DNA of 64,000 nt from Petaurus breviceps papuanus (GCA_028583685.1 JAMXIF010000065.1:38899135-38963134), one strand, 5' to 3'; positions 35,000 through 47,068 are shown, numbered from the stretch's first letter. The notes: generated by a model not told the origin, from the letters alone. Made by a program: numbers and translations.

Positions 35000-35928
35000 A
35001 TGCAATGTTATGAAGATATCCTGTGCATTTTCTACATGCTTCAGATTATAATTGGAGCCTTTGGGAATGTTTTACTCCTTTTCCTGTATAGTTTTAACTT
35101 AATCACTGTCAAAAAATAAGACCCATTGATGTGATTTTTATTAATTTGGCCCTATCCCACATTGTGATGATTCTCTTCAGGGGCATTCCATTGGCAATCC
35201 AAGCTTGCATCCAGAAAATTTTCCTGAACGACATTGAATGTAAAATCATAATTTATATACAAAGAGTGTCCCGAGGTCTTTCCCTTTGCAATACTTGCCT
35301 CCTGAGTGTCTTCCAAGCCTTTGCAATCAGTTCCAGCAGCCCTAGATAGGTAGAACTCAAAGCTAGAGCTGCAAAATGCATTGTTCCATCCTGTGTCTTC
35401 ATGTGGCTACTCAATCTGTTTATAGATGTGGTTGTGCCTCTGTATGTGAGTGGCACTAAGAACTACATAATCAATAACCTTAGTAGGAACCTAGGGTTTT
35501 GCTTTATAGATTGGCATGCTTTGTCTGTCTCAAAGCTTGTTATTTGGAAGACACTTTATGATTCAGTCTTTTTAGGGCTCATGTCCATTGCCAGTGGTTA
35601 CATGGTGTTGGTTTTGTTCAGACACCACTGGCAAATTAAGCACCTTCATAACACTGGCCTCAACCCTGTTGCCTCCCCAGAGATTAGAGCCACCAAAGTC
35701 ATCCTGTTACTCATGATTATCTTTATATTCTTTTATTCAGTTGCTTCCATCTTTATTATTATAGTGGAAAATTCTAATGAGAGAGATCAGTGGGTGATAT
35801 ACATTTATGTCTTTTTGACCTCTTCTTACTCTACAGTCAGTCCCTTTATTTTAATCAGCAGTGACTCAAAGATCCTTAATTGTTTTAAAGTTTTCAAAAG
35901 ATTGAAAAATTCTTATCCCCATTAACTA
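35000..35928 (+). pseudogene. V1R pseudogene, nearly full length, two lesions
   Basis: The copy aligns to the intact V1R from the first methionine (MQCYEDILCIFYMLQIIIG) to the C-terminus (KNSYPH, stop taa at 35926-35928). A one-base deletion near 35107-35115, in the loop between helices 1 and 2, shifts the frame. An in-frame tag stop lies at 35347-35349 in the loop after helix 3, where the intact gene has Trp117. The rest is well kept: FLNDIECKI, SRGLSLCNTCLLSVFQAF, ATKVILLLMIIF and PFILISSDSK. A splice acceptor tract precedes it (ag at 34952-34953). With only two lesions it may be a young pseudogene, or functional in other individuals if the lesions are polymorphic. Confidence 0.93.
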
Positions 35929-36170
35929 AGATCTCAGAACAAGTACATTTAATGTAGCATCATGGAATTAAAAAAAAAGCATAAAATCTCAGTCCCAAAA
36001 GAGGACACTGGCACAAAGGTGGAGTTTTTCTCAATCAGAAAATGATGATTTTGCTTTCTTGAAGTTTTTGCTCCTTTCTATATGCATTGTACTGTTCACA
36101 AAAACAAGAAATTTGGCATCCAAATGAAAAGAGGGGAATGTTCACTGAAGGTTGGTAAAAATTTCAAATT
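35929..36170 (+). repeat. V1R downstream flank, third copy, proximal part
   Basis: Aligns to 5654-5880 behind the intact V1R. It breaks off after 'caaattgtgg' and resumes near 40490 ('ttccacctctcatgg'), so the LTR nest between was inserted into it. Confidence 0.75.
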
Positions 36171-39100
36171 GTGGTCTCTGAGAGAAAGCAAGGTAGAATT
36201 TATTTTGTTGCTTTTTTCCTTGGAGTCCAGTTTCCTAGGCTCAGGAAAAATTGTAAACATCTGTAGCATCAATCTCCTTTGAGCCCTGGTAATTCACAAC
36301 TCTGCTGAGTTGTGTAGGTTGCATGCCTTCTGGATCTGAGCTTATTAGTCAAAAGTGTATGTATACTATAAGGTGAGGTATTGCCTTAGTGCTTGTTTTT
36401 GCAAGGATGTTTAGCCATTATCAAGATGCCCTGGCTAACCAATATGTTAGTTATCTCTTGGTCTGGTGATGTAGGGTGAGGAGACTTCTGATAGAGAGAA
36501 GAAGCCTCTGACACCAACCCTTGTGAGAACATGTGAAGCCAAGCACTAGCAGCTTTCCAGAGGACTGCTGCTGTTAATTGCTTTAAGCTTCTGATCACAT
36601 AATATACTGAACTCTCTATTTATTCAGCTGTAAACTAAAGTAAAACATTCACAGAAACCAAAGCACAACATTCACAATGTTGTATCATAACAACTTTTCA
36701 CTAAAGTGGCCACATAGTTTTAAACAAAAGATATCATTCTGTAAGTCTTTAACTCAATCATCCCTAAGGAGCAAGCCTCATTAAGGGACACAAAGTATGA
36801 AGGTCAAAGTTCTACATCACCAGGTCACAGTAAATGATGATCTTCTCAGTTAGCATTAAGTGCCCAAGAAGAGGGCTTTTCATCTTGACTCGAGGCTGAC
36901 TACCAAATTCCATTGTTCCTCTTCCATGGTCCCAGCTTTTGCCTGAATTTACCTGTCATCTGGATTCAAAGGTAGGCAGGTCTTAACTCCTCATCCAGCT
37001 CCTCATCCACTTCCTTATCCAGTTACCCATTCCATATTGAAGCTCACAGTGTCCAGTCCACCTCAAGTCCTCTATAGTTTCTGTTTCTGGAAGACAAAGC
37101 TTAACAGAACCACAATAACATTCATGAACTTTGCAGGTACCATCATCAATTCACTGTCTTCCTGTGAAATCAACACAGACCCACCAACAAGGTCTGAGAA
37201 CTCGACATACTTCATCAGTACAGTCCCAGGGAAGAGGGGCAGCATAAAATCATTAGGTTTGGGGGTGCTCAAGACAACAATATACTAATACAACAGGTCC
37301 TGCCAAATAAATTTGACTCAAGTCTTCTCTCAGCCAAAGAAAAGCAAAGGTTATTAAAAGTGCACCATATTTGGTAGACTCTTAAGGAGCCTCAGTATGT
37401 GTAAGGCTTATTAGACAAGTGGGCTTGTATTGGACTCAGAGCAAATCTGTGCTGGAAAATTCTATGGTACTCTCACACCACATGGAGACAAGATTGGGTC
37501 TTATATACAGAAAGATTGTGGGAGGAATCTATGGGTTGTCTAGGGGAGGTGTTTGGGGATGGTCTTCAAGAGGAATCAGTTGAGGTCAAACTTCAGTAAT
37601 GAGTTTAGGGAGGGTCTTCAGGAGGAGTTAATGAGGTCTAGTAACAGTTGATTTTGGTATAGATATTTTGAAAGGCTCAAGGGTGGAAAGTAAATGGACA
37701 AAGGAGGACAAAGCTGGTAACAAAGGTTTGGGCAGAGCCTCAAAGAAATACTTATGGCCTCATGCAAATGCCTCACCAAATGGGATGATTCAATCAGAGT
37801 TCCAGGTGGTTATCAGAGATTGTAACTCATCATTCCCCCTTCAAACAAATGGGACCCTATTTCCTTTGGGGTGAAGGGAAAAGGTCTCAGCTTCTGAAAG
37901 TGCTTCCTGTTGGAAAGAGGTGTAGAACTGTCCCTGCCACTCTGGGTCCCATTCAATAGGGTCAGACTTCACATTCAAGGGGTCAGACTCTGGAACATGG
38001 ATGATGCCAGGTCCAATGGACTGAAGAACTTGGATTCAGTCAGAGATTTGCATAGCCTTAGTGGTTATCCAGAGGTTGATGGCCTGAATCCTAGAGAAGA
38101 CAAACCTGGCAAGGAGGTTAAGCAAATGAAGACCAAAGAGTCACCAAAAAAAAATAGAGAAAAGACAGTTTCCCTGATACAAAATACAATTTTCCTGGTT
38201 GGAATTAAAGATGACTATGGAAAGGACAAAAGGAAAAGGCCAGGTAAAATTTCACCTCTTTTTTTCCTTTTCACTGGAGGAAAGGCTTTTCTAAACAGTA
38301 GCTTGAGGTCCTCCAATGTCTCACAGGTATATCCTGGAGTTTCTTGGGGTGGGGAGAAGAGGTGGTACTGGTTTAATCCTAGAATTATGTGTCCAGCTGG
38401 GGAGACCTTCAAGTTTTACTACCACTGGAGTGCTGAGTATGACTTGGTAGGGTCCCTTCCATATGACATCTAACTGTTCTCCCTTTTCAGTTTTAGATGT
38501 CTTTAAGTATACCCAATCTCTAGGTTGTTCTGCAGAAGGACACTCTTTTCCATTACCAAGAGGTTTGGGGAGATATTTATTGGCATATTCAGTCACAGCA
38601 TTACTGACAGCTCCTAACTGAGTTAGAAATTGGGTAATTAAATGTGGTTCTGGGTCCATCAGGAAGTCATAGGTTAGGAAGGGCCTCCCATACATGAGTT
38701 CAAAGTGACTAAGCTTGATATTCTCCTGACTTATGATTAAAATGAAGAAGGTTGGCATAAAATGACGAGGTATAGGTTTAGGGGTGCTCGAGACTCCAAA
38801 ATACCAATATGCTGGGTCCTGCCAAATGAATTTGACTCAAGTCTTCTCCCAGCCAAAGAAAAGCAAATTTTATTAAAAGTTTGCTTGTATTGGACACAGA
38901 GTAAGTTTGTGTTATGGTACTCTCACATCACATGGAGCAAGATGGCTTCTTATATACAGAAAGGCTGTGGGAGGAATCTAGGGGTGGTCTAGAGGAGGAG
39001 TTTGGGGAGGGTCTTCAGGAGGAGTTAATGACCTCAGACTCCAACAAATAAATGATTAAGGGTGGGAAGTTGCTGGACAAAGGAGGGGTAGGCTAGAAAC

Positions 39101-40489
39101 AGAGGTTTGGGCAGAGCCACAATGAAGGGCTTATGTCCTCATGAAAATGCCACATCAAATGGGACAATTCAATCAGTGTTCAAGGGGGTTCCCAGAGCCT
39201 GCACCTCATCAATTAAATCTTTCATGTTCCAACCCTTCCTGTTACATCATCAAGTTCCTCCCACTGTGGGTTTCACAAGTTCTGTTTCTTAACAAAGACT
39301 TGATACAATCACGGCAAGACTCAAAAGAAACTTGAACTGAAACAAGGTGCTAATTAAATAGCTGAAACAAGTCACGAAGTACTTATTTGATTGCCATTAC
39401 AGAACACTGAGACCTATGATTGAGAGAGGGGACCTATGACACCAACCCTTGTGAGAACATTGGAAAACTGGACTAGAATAAAATGCTAAAGAAAGGGGGC
39501 TTAGTGAGTCTGGGATAGTTGACTGTTGTTTTCCAATTATTGTATTATTTTGCTGTGCCCAGAGCCCAGACTGGAGCAGCCCCTCTGCATGTAAGGATGG
39601 GGGAGAATGAGCTGCCCTGGAAGAGGGGTGGTGCATGCCAGAGAAAGAACCTTGGGGCAGGAGACCCTAGATCCTGCTGTGCCTGGATTCAGGCAGGAGC
39701 AGGGAGAGCTTGGAATGGAGCAGTCCCTTCCCCCATGAGGTTAGATATAGAGCAAAAGTGAAGAACTGCCTGCAAGTGCACCCAGGCAGTAGCCAGGACT
39801 GGTCAACCTCTGGACTTATAGAAGGAGGAACCACAGAACTTGGGACTCAGTCCTGGAGCAAAATGAAGGCTTTGCAGCAAAGTAGAAGCAGTAGGAGTGC
39901 TTTCCTGCTGCATCTCCCTGGGATGGGCTGGGACTCGGGGGTGGAGTCATCTATGGTGGGATGAGGGAAATGCCATAATCCCCAGGGACCTACCTTGTTG
40001 ATTTTGTTGCCCAGCCACCCCTCAGGACTTGGAAACGGGGCTGGAGCATTGTTAGAACTTGGATTCTTTGGCTCATTAGACCATGTGTGCTACTGAGAAT
40101 TCCAGGTGGGAACCTGCAACAGCAGCATAGGGAGAGAAAGAAGGACACAATCCCAAGAGGACTTTACTTGGGCACTTTGTTTTGGATTGAGGGGATCATA
40201 ACCTACTGTGACCTAAGGTGGAGGGTGTTGTGTATTTTGCTACCCCTGGGAATGTGCTGTGTAAGGAAAGACCTTGGCCTGGTATCCCCTGATTATGTAA
40301 ACAAGTATTTGGAACAGGCTATCTTATGTTGTATACTTTTGTGTCTGTTTAAAGCCATGTGGCCTCCCTGGTTATAAGTTATTATGTGGCTATGAGGTTC
40401 AGTTTTGAATATGTGAGTTGACCCCTTAAAATATACATATATATTCACAGCAGCAGCCCTCAAGTGTTCTGTGTTGATTTATATTACAT
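36171..40489 (-). mobile_element. Nest of LTR-element fossils inserted in the V1R flank
   Basis: The 4.3 kb between the two halves of the V1R flank is made of LTR-element DNA. A minus-strand LTR pair is visible at about 37258-37832 and 38776-39211; both end with ctcatca on the plus strand and share 'atttgactcaagtcttct' and 'cttatatacagaaag'. Outside them the phrase gacaccaacccttgtgag occurs near 36510 and 39438, which suggests an older host element split by the insertion. 36600-37020 resembles the interior of the ERV at 23118-24841. All parts look broken. Confidence 0.7.
38321..38758 (-). mobile_element. Class I (gamma-like) ERV: integrase C-terminal remnant
   Basis: An open minus-strand stretch carries marks of gammaretrovirus-type integrase C-termini: FELMYGRPFL, then DWVYLK, then WKGPYQVIL and a following TPVVVKL..W..SRIKP pattern. 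It lies between the two LTRs of the nest at 36171-40489, right after the upper one in the sense direction, so most of the element's coding region is gone. It is a fossil piece of a class I endogenous retrovirus. Confidence 0.88.
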
Positions 40490-41390
40490 GGTTCCACCTC
40501 TCATGGAAAATGCCTTAATTGTAACCAAGTTCAATACACTTATATTCTGAGGACCAATGGCCAGAGAAGTTAATGATTTGCACAAGTCTACACAGACAGT
40601 GAGTGTCAGGGAAATTTTAAATGACATTTTTACTTACTAGAAAATCCACAGATCTACTCTATGTGTTTTATTGCCCCCTCTTCTCTAGATTTGGCAAATA
40701 ACAATTTTACTAACATTTTTTCTCTTGAAATAAATTTTTTTCTTTTTCACCAAATATATCCCAATTTTACAGACATTTGTTAAGAGAAATGAGATATGGG
40801 GATTATAGGAAGAGAGAGGAAATGAGAGCAAGAGAGAGAATAAGGGAGAAAGATACAGAGGCACACACACACACACAGCGAGACAGAGAGACAAAGAGTC
40901 AATTCAACAAAATTAGCCAACATTTTGAAAAGAACTGATAGTTTATGCAGTGTGACTGTATATTTGTCATGGTGAAATGAGAATACTTAACTTTGAGTCA
41001 GAGTTGCAAGGTCCAACATCTGGTTATTTTATTTACTTTTTGTGTGGTCACTGGCAAGTTCTTTACACTCTGTTCATCTCAAGACTTTGGTCTGACAACA
41101 GAACTAAATACAGAATAGGACTGATGAAAATTCAAGGATCTTGCCAAGTCTAAATAATTCTTCCTACTCACCCAATTTTCAATAACCTGAAGTCAGAAAC
41201 AGCTATCATAATCCGAGTTGTCATAATTGATTGCTGCCCTATGACAGGTCTATTTTTCCAAGGTCATATAAGGCATGATGCTGCCGCCATAAGGATCTTT
41301 GACATTTGAAAGTGCCATTAACCTTATTAATTAAAATTTACTTGTTAAAATTCTCATATTAATTATAAAATTACCAATTACCCAGAAATT
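40490..41390 (+). repeat. V1R downstream flank, third copy, distal part
   Basis: Aligns to 5900-6640: the 'gttaatgatttgcacaagtc' and 'caacaaaattagccaaca' stretches recur, as does the MIR-like piece near 40990-41080. GAGA and CACA microsatellites lie at 40810-40900. No gene is seen. Confidence 0.7.
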
Positions 41391-42048
41391 ATGAAAAAAT
41401 GTTCCAAATCACTATTGATTAGAAGAATTCAAATTATAATGACTTTGAGATACCACATCACACCTATCAGATTGGCTAACCTGAAAAAACAGGAAAATGA
41501 TGAATCTTGGAGAATAAGTGGGAAAATTGGAACACTAATGCATTGTTGGTGGAGTTGTTAACTGATCCAAACATTCTGGAGAGCAATTTGGAAATATATC
41601 CAAAGGGTTATAAAATTGTGCATACCTTTTGACCTAGCAATACCACTTCTAAGTCTGTATCCCAAAGAGATCATAAAAATATGAAAAGGACCCACATGGG
41701 CTAAACTTTTGTAGCAGTTCTTTTTGTGGTGACAAAGAATTGGAAATTGAAAGGATTTCTATCATAAGGGGAGTGACTGAACAAGTTGTGGTATATGAAT
41801 ATAATAGAATACTATTGTGCCCTAAGAAATGATGAGAAAGCAGACTTCAGAAAAACATGAAAGATGTATGTGAACTGATGCTGAGTGAAATGAACAGAAC
41901 CAAGAAAACATACTATAGAGTAAAAGCCATATTTTGCTGTGACTGACTTTTGTAGACTTAACTCTTCTCAGGATTGCAACGGTCTAAGACAACTCCAAAA
42001 GACTCATGATGGAAAATGTTATGCACATTGAGAGAAAGAAGCATAGTA
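41391..42048 (+). mobile_element. 5'-truncated L1, plus strand (ORF2 end and 3' UTR)
   Basis: DNA equivalent to the ORF2 C-terminus: the stretches around 'cctatcagattggc', 'caggaaaatgatga', 'cattctggagagcaatttgg' and 'gaaatgatgagaaagcagac' match the L1 end at 48145-48905 and the reversed ends at 53290-53800. Reading frames are interrupted. It ends near 42048 with 3' UTR DNA (ggaaaatgttatgcacattg). Confidence 0.85.
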
Positions 42049-42480
42049 TTTGCCCTCCTTTTTTGTTTGCTTTTTGGAGGGGGGAAGGCATGGCAGTTGG
42101 GGTTGTGACTTGCCAAAGGTCACAAGTGCTGATGGGTTCTGGCACTCACAGGTCTGGAGAGCTGGGAGGAGTCGTCACTTTGATGTGGGAGCAGTGAATC
42201 CAGGCTTTCCTTCTGGTCACTTTAACAGCAGGTGGGGTAGTCAGTATAACCTAGTATGGGCCAGTCCAATGGGGCTCAAGTGAGGAGTCTTGGGGTAGCG
42301 AATGAAGAGTGGCCTGGTACACTGCCCAAACCAAGTTTTGGGTACACCTCAAGGATCCTGGAGGGACTTGAGAAGTAAATCATTAACAGTCATACATAGC
42401 ATTCAACACCCGAATTCAATTACCTGGATCTATATTTCCAATGATGTTGCACATTTCTCTTTCTGTGACCCAGGAAAGGG
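42049..42480 (-). mobile_element. Class I ERV fragment (integrase end) next to SINE debris
   Basis: 42049-42125 resembles the tail of a minus-strand SINE. From about 42480 down to 42130 the minus strand shows a second gammaretrovirus-like integrase C-terminus: 'EPHWTGPY', 'TTPPAVKV' and 'WIHCSHIK' can be recognised. It is an old broken fragment without visible LTRs and is more diverged than the piece at 38321-38758. Confidence 0.7.
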
Positions 42481-42849
42481 TTAAGTGTTAGTCCTATTTC
42501 AAATTTCAAATTTCTTCTTATTTTTGTTGGTTTGTTGTTGATGTTAGTGATCAGCAATAGGTAGTGGACAAATGTGGATAGATTGAAGCTTAACCAAAAT
42601 ACAGGGACTTAGTGAATGTCTAGAAAGCAAACATCATGGAGGAGAGGGAATGAGATGAGGGCAGAGCCAGAGAAAATGACTTTTTAAAGAGGGGCATGCT
42701 CTCCCTCTCTTTACTTCATAGGGAAAACAGACATACTAAACATAGGAGAAAGCATAAGAACAACGGCTCCAAAAGACTGCTCTCTGGTTTTTTTTTACAC
42801 CAGAAGAGGAGATTTATGTCCATGGATGTCAAGAAACTTGAAGAATAAT
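42481..42849. other. Spacer between ERV debris and an LTR
   Basis: No gene or clear repeat. It may be further ERV interior, since it lies between an integrase remnant and an LTR in the same orientation, but no motif shows this. Confidence 0.3.
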
Positions 42850-43400
42850 GTCAAGCACCCTAGCATATCCAGGATGGCCTGCTAGTACAGGTTCTTTAGA
42901 TCTGCTTTATAACAGAAAGACAGCTTTAAAGGGGTTAACAATATTACTTTAATTACAGAGAAATAAGTGAGTATAGAAAACACAAGCAGAGAAATTATCA
43001 CAAAGACCAATAGGCAGCTGTCTGAACATAGCAATATTGCTAGACATTTTACATAAATCACTGGACTGAGGGAGCACAGACAGGTAAGCAGTCGGGAGGC
43101 TCTGAACATATGGCTACTTAGAGTCTCAACCAGGAAATCAAAAGATCCTTCTCATGAGTTAGCCCCCAAAGCAAAATACCAACTCAGAGCCTGAAGGGAT
43201 CCCAATCCCCATGACTAAGTGCCTCATTAGGTTAGTACCAAAAGGTGTGAAAGTCTTCCTACAAGGGAGCCTCCCCTAAGCAAGCTCCTCCTTAGGCAAG
43301 TAGCTCTCCAAGTGAGCTCTATGTGATTCAGGATGTATCACAGCTGGGCACATGGGCCTATTAATTGGTGGCAAAGATCTTTCTATTTCATTAACATTAC
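42850..43400 (-). mobile_element. Diverged LTR, minus strand, related to the 23118-24841 family
   Basis: The plus strand starts tgtcaagcacc and shares, in order, 'acaggttctttagatctgct', 'gttaacaa..ttactttaat' and the following layout with the LTRs at 23118 and 24313. It is clearly more diverged than those. The far end is uncertain (either near 43340 or 43400). Confidence 0.6.
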
Positions 43401-44035
43401 AAAGAGCAAGACAATCTACTGCATGCTTGTGGGGAGAAAATAGTGAGATAAGAAGAGACTGGTGTCTATCTGGTAGATAAAGAAGAGAAGAGTTGTTCTT
43501 TTATTCAGTAATAAAGAAAGAGAAGAAACAAAAAGATGAAAGGCCAGAAGACACATCTTGCAATAATGGCAATGCCTGCATCGTAGAAAGCTTGAAAATC
43601 CCTTTTTATCTGTCTCTTCTTGCTTGCTCCTTCCAGGTGATATCCACTTCGTTCCATGTTCTACCATATCTGAACATTAGTAGAAATGATTCTAGCATTC
43701 ACCATGGAAATGTCCATTTTAATCAAGCAGGTGCAGCTCTACTAATGTTAGATTCCCTCTGCCATTGTGCTGTCAACATGACCCCACGGAAGCCATTCAT
43801 TCCTGAGACCTCCTGCTCTGAATTTAGCTCACACTTTGTTCAATTTCTCATCTGGAATATTCAGTATAATGGAGGCTTTTGTGAACCAAGCTTGCTGTAC
43901 CTGGATAAGAAATATGTATATGGATAAGAAATACTGCTAGAGTTTCAATATCCAACCAACTTGATGGATCAAGTAAAACCTGCCCCAGAAAAGGCAGTAG
44001 TAATTCAAGGCAGAGCATGGAAACTTAGAAACCTT
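43401..44035. other. Unassigned stretch with a 144-codon frame (43493-43927, plus)
   Basis: The frame at 43493-43927 is the longest one in the window on a non-repeat, non-V1R background. Its product begins with a lysine-rich part and has five or more cysteines, but I recognise no domain or signal peptide, and no copy occurs elsewhere in the window. It may be chance or old retroelement DNA. Confidence 0.3.
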
Positions 44036-44135
44036 AGGGATCCAGCAGGCAGTCCACTGATAGAGTGGATAGAGTGCTTTACTTTAAGTCAAGAAACCTG
44101 AGAGCAACTATGAATTCAGTCATTTATTATCTCCA
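44036..44135 (+). repeat. tRNA-derived SINE fragment, plus strand
   Basis: The head (aggcagtccactgatagagtggatagagtg) and the following 'aagtcaagaaacctgag' fit the diverged 5' half of the SINE family. The 3' half is lost. Confidence 0.6.
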
Positions 44136-44279
44136 AATCCTAGAAGTCTAGAATTTGGGCCTTCATATAGCAGAGCACAGAGATTACAATCTCCTTTCTT
44201 CCTAAAATATTAAAAGGACATTATTCCCTCCTTTCTGGTAATCAAGAAGAAAGAAAAGAAATTTTCTAACCCAAATGCC

Positions 44280-46170
44280 AAGAGTGGCTCCTTTAGAGAT
44301 CCTAATTAATCACTTGTAATTGTTGGTGGGGATTTTTACGAGAGATTAAGAGTTGTTTCTTCTTCAAGACACATCCCAGATTCCTTCTGCTGACTTTTGT
44401 TTTTGAGGTGACAGGGTAATTGCAGCTCTTGGGGGAGATGAGCTCAGTAAAAACTGTGCTTAGAACTCCAGCCCGGAACATCCATGAAAAACATATATAT
44501 ATCACACATGCACACACACATACTCACCTACCCACATGCAACTCTAGCTACTGATTTGACAGCACATATCATACCAGTGAGTGACTTTATGCCTCAGCCA
44601 CAGAGAGATATACTTAGAAACCTCATCTAGGAGAAGGAATTATTTCTCTAAGTACTTAAGATAGAGAATGGAACTTACAGAAACCTTGGTAAGTATTACT
44701 CTCTCTTTAAATTGCAGAAAGGATATGTTTCCTGTCCTACATATTTTTCTGATGTCTTTGTCTTTATCCTCTATCTACTATGGCCCCCAACCAGGCTAAG
44801 GGAGTATATATAGGTGCAGCATGTAGCAATTTGTGGTTCAAATGGTGGGACATACTATATTGTGACAATCCTGGAAGAAAACTGGATCCTGATTTTTCCC
44901 TTTCTGACTAGATCAGGGGAAGGAGCTATATAACCTTTGAGTCTGAGCTCAGCCCAAGTATAAGCAGAAAGCTCTGATCTCTGTTTCGGGTTCAATGTGT
45001 TAGAAAAGTCACTGTGAGCTGTCCAGAAACCTCACTACACAAGCTCAGAGTCCTGACTGACTTGTAGCTTTGACAAAGCACTATGGACTTTAGGCCCTTG
45101 GCTGCTGCTCTCAGTGACTTCAAGCCCTGCAGCTTGGACCTTTCCCCTCCTCCCCCACCTAGGCTGCAGATTTTTAAACAATCTGGATGAGAGACTTGGA
45201 GTTCCTGTGGAGATTGTTAAAGCAAATAGCCTAATCTCTCTCCCTGTGCCAGTGTTTCTGAGAGTCTATAAGATTCAGTCTATAAGACTCAGAGATGCAG
45301 AATTGAAAAGTCAGAGTCATTTATCTAAAGCCATCATTTTATAGGTCAGGGAACTGAGGCCCTGGGGGACTGAATAATTCTTTCAAAGTCAAAAAACATC
45401 ATTATTGAATGGTATTATAATTAGATTGCACGTGTTCTCTGCCTCCTTTGGCAGTCCTCTTTCTACAGCCATGCTCTCCTTCTGGAAGGTCTTTAGGTGT
45501 TCAGATTTGAAACACAGGACATGCTATAAAGGGGCACTTAAAAATTCACCTTTCATAGTAAGGGTGATCACCCATCTCTCCACTTGCTAATGACTTTTTT
45601 CTTTGTCAATTGCCATCTCAGATTCTAAGACAATGAAGGAATATATTTTGATATCTTCTTATTTGCTATTAAAACATCTTTCTAATTTATTAATAAATTG
45701 GTCATAAATTAATCCTGATAATATTAAATACCATTAATTTGATGTTAACTATAAATTATTTATTTAGGGATTCTATTTATTTGCCATCATTTAATTATAA
45801 TGATAACACTCATAACAATAACAACAGTAACAGCAACAGTAATTTATAAACCTCTCTTCACATAAATTTTTGTTCAGTTCTCTTTCCATCATCTTGACAC
45901 TTTCTTATTTCCCTTTACCACACAGCACTATGTGAAGCAGCAAGAAAAGTCTTGGATTTAAAGTTAGGAGACTTGTGTTCTAATACAGTATCAGACCCTT
46001 AAGATCTGTGTGACCCTGGACAAGTCAGTGAACCTACTCTCCTTCAGTTTCCCCAACTGTAAAATGGGAACAACTAGACATTTTCTTCCAGAGTTGTATA
46101 CTTAGAAAATTACCTGTCACTCTGTAGATACATAACAAGTTCTTATTTCTTTATTTTCCCTCTTCTTTCA
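44280..46170 (+). repeat. V1R upstream flank, copy C
   Basis: No gene is seen. 44280-45230 aligns to 17360-18230, and 45730-46170 to 1-390 and 19690-20110, including the shared MIR-like SINE (about 45960-46090). A CA-rich stretch near 44505-44525 corresponds to 17520-17560 and 61905-61940. Confidence 0.7.
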
Positions 46171-46204
46171 ACTTTTAGAAAATTCTTTACCTAGGTGTAT
46201 TTTA

Positions 46205-46345
46205 TATATGTGTGTTTTTGATCTTCAATCATTTCAGTTTTGTCTGACTCTTTCTGACTCAATTCAAGGTTTTCTTGGTGAAGATACTAGAGTTGTTGGC
46301 TATTTCCTTCATCTTTACAATGAAGAACTGAGACAAATAGTTTTT
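46205..46345 (-). repeat. 3' half of a long marsupial SINE, minus strand
   Basis: Carries 'ttttcttggtgaagatac', 'ggctatttcctt' and 'aactgagacaaatag', matching the 3' half of the SINE at 31805-32056 in the same orientation. Confidence 0.7.
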
Positions 46346-46599
46346 TCTTTAATATATCATTCCATTGTAGTCATCACATGCCTTAACCATCTGTCTATAT
46401 GTTTACTCCTTTTAACTGCACTTATAATGATAAAGTTCTTGAGAGTTACAGATGCCATCTTGCCATGTAAGAATATAAAGAGCTTATCCTTCTTGAATTT
46501 CTTCTGTTTTTTTCTTTCTTATTCCTTTTTTCCCTTTTCATATTTCATTTGAATATTGAATTTGAGATCAAAGTTTTCATTTGACTCTTGTCTTTTAAT

Positions 46600-46805
46600 T
46601 AGGAATTCTTAGAAGAATTTTAAAATTTATTTTATTAAATGTCTATTTACCCCCTAAAGAATTGTATTTAGTTTTGCTGGGTATGTCATTCTTAGTTGTA
46701 ATCCCAGCACTTTTGTTTTCCAAAATGTCATATTCCAACTCTTCAGTTTAATGTAGAAGCTGCTAAGTACTGTATAATCTTGACTGTGACTGTACAATAT
46801 TTGAA
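46600..46805 (-). mobile_element. L1 ORF1 fragment, minus strand
   Basis: The 'agttttgctgggtatg', 'cttagttgtaatccc' and 'atttgaattgttc' stretches match reversed L1 ORF1 DNA near 29790-29830 and 50480-50560. It ends where the inverted V1R fragment begins. Confidence 0.6.
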
Positions 46806-46884
46806 TTGTTCATTTTTGCCTTCTTGCAGTATCATGTCCTTGATCTAAGAGGTTTGAAATGTGGATATAATATGGTATTCCCCT

Positions 46885-47068
46885 GAAGAGAATCATCATG
46901 ATGTGGGAAAAGGCCAAATTAATGAAAATCACCTCAATGGGTCTTATCTTTTGACTAGTAATTAAATTAAAGCCTTGTAGGTAAAGAACTAAATTATTCC
47001 CAAGGACTCCAATTATAATCTGAAGCATGCATGTAGAAAATGCATAGGATATCATCATAACCTTTCAT
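46885..47068 (-). pseudogene. V1R pseudogene, inverted 5' fragment (helices 1-2)
   Basis: The minus strand matches the intact V1R from its start codon (atg at 47068-47066, MKGYDDILCIFYM) to the end of helix 2 (FINLAFSHIMMILFRGIP). It stops abruptly at about 46885, where L1-like DNA follows. A 4-base duplication (atgcatgc near 47030) shifts the frame after helix 1 begins; a second methionine at 47058 starts an 82-codon frame that re-enters helix 1. A splice acceptor tract (ag at 47110-47109) precedes it. It cannot make a receptor. Orientation is opposite to the other V1Rs and to its own flanks. Confidence 0.88.

Noticed and set aside
37910-38473. 187-codon plus-strand frame
   Set aside because: It lies antisense in the class I ERV remnant and overlaps the integrase stretch on the other strand.
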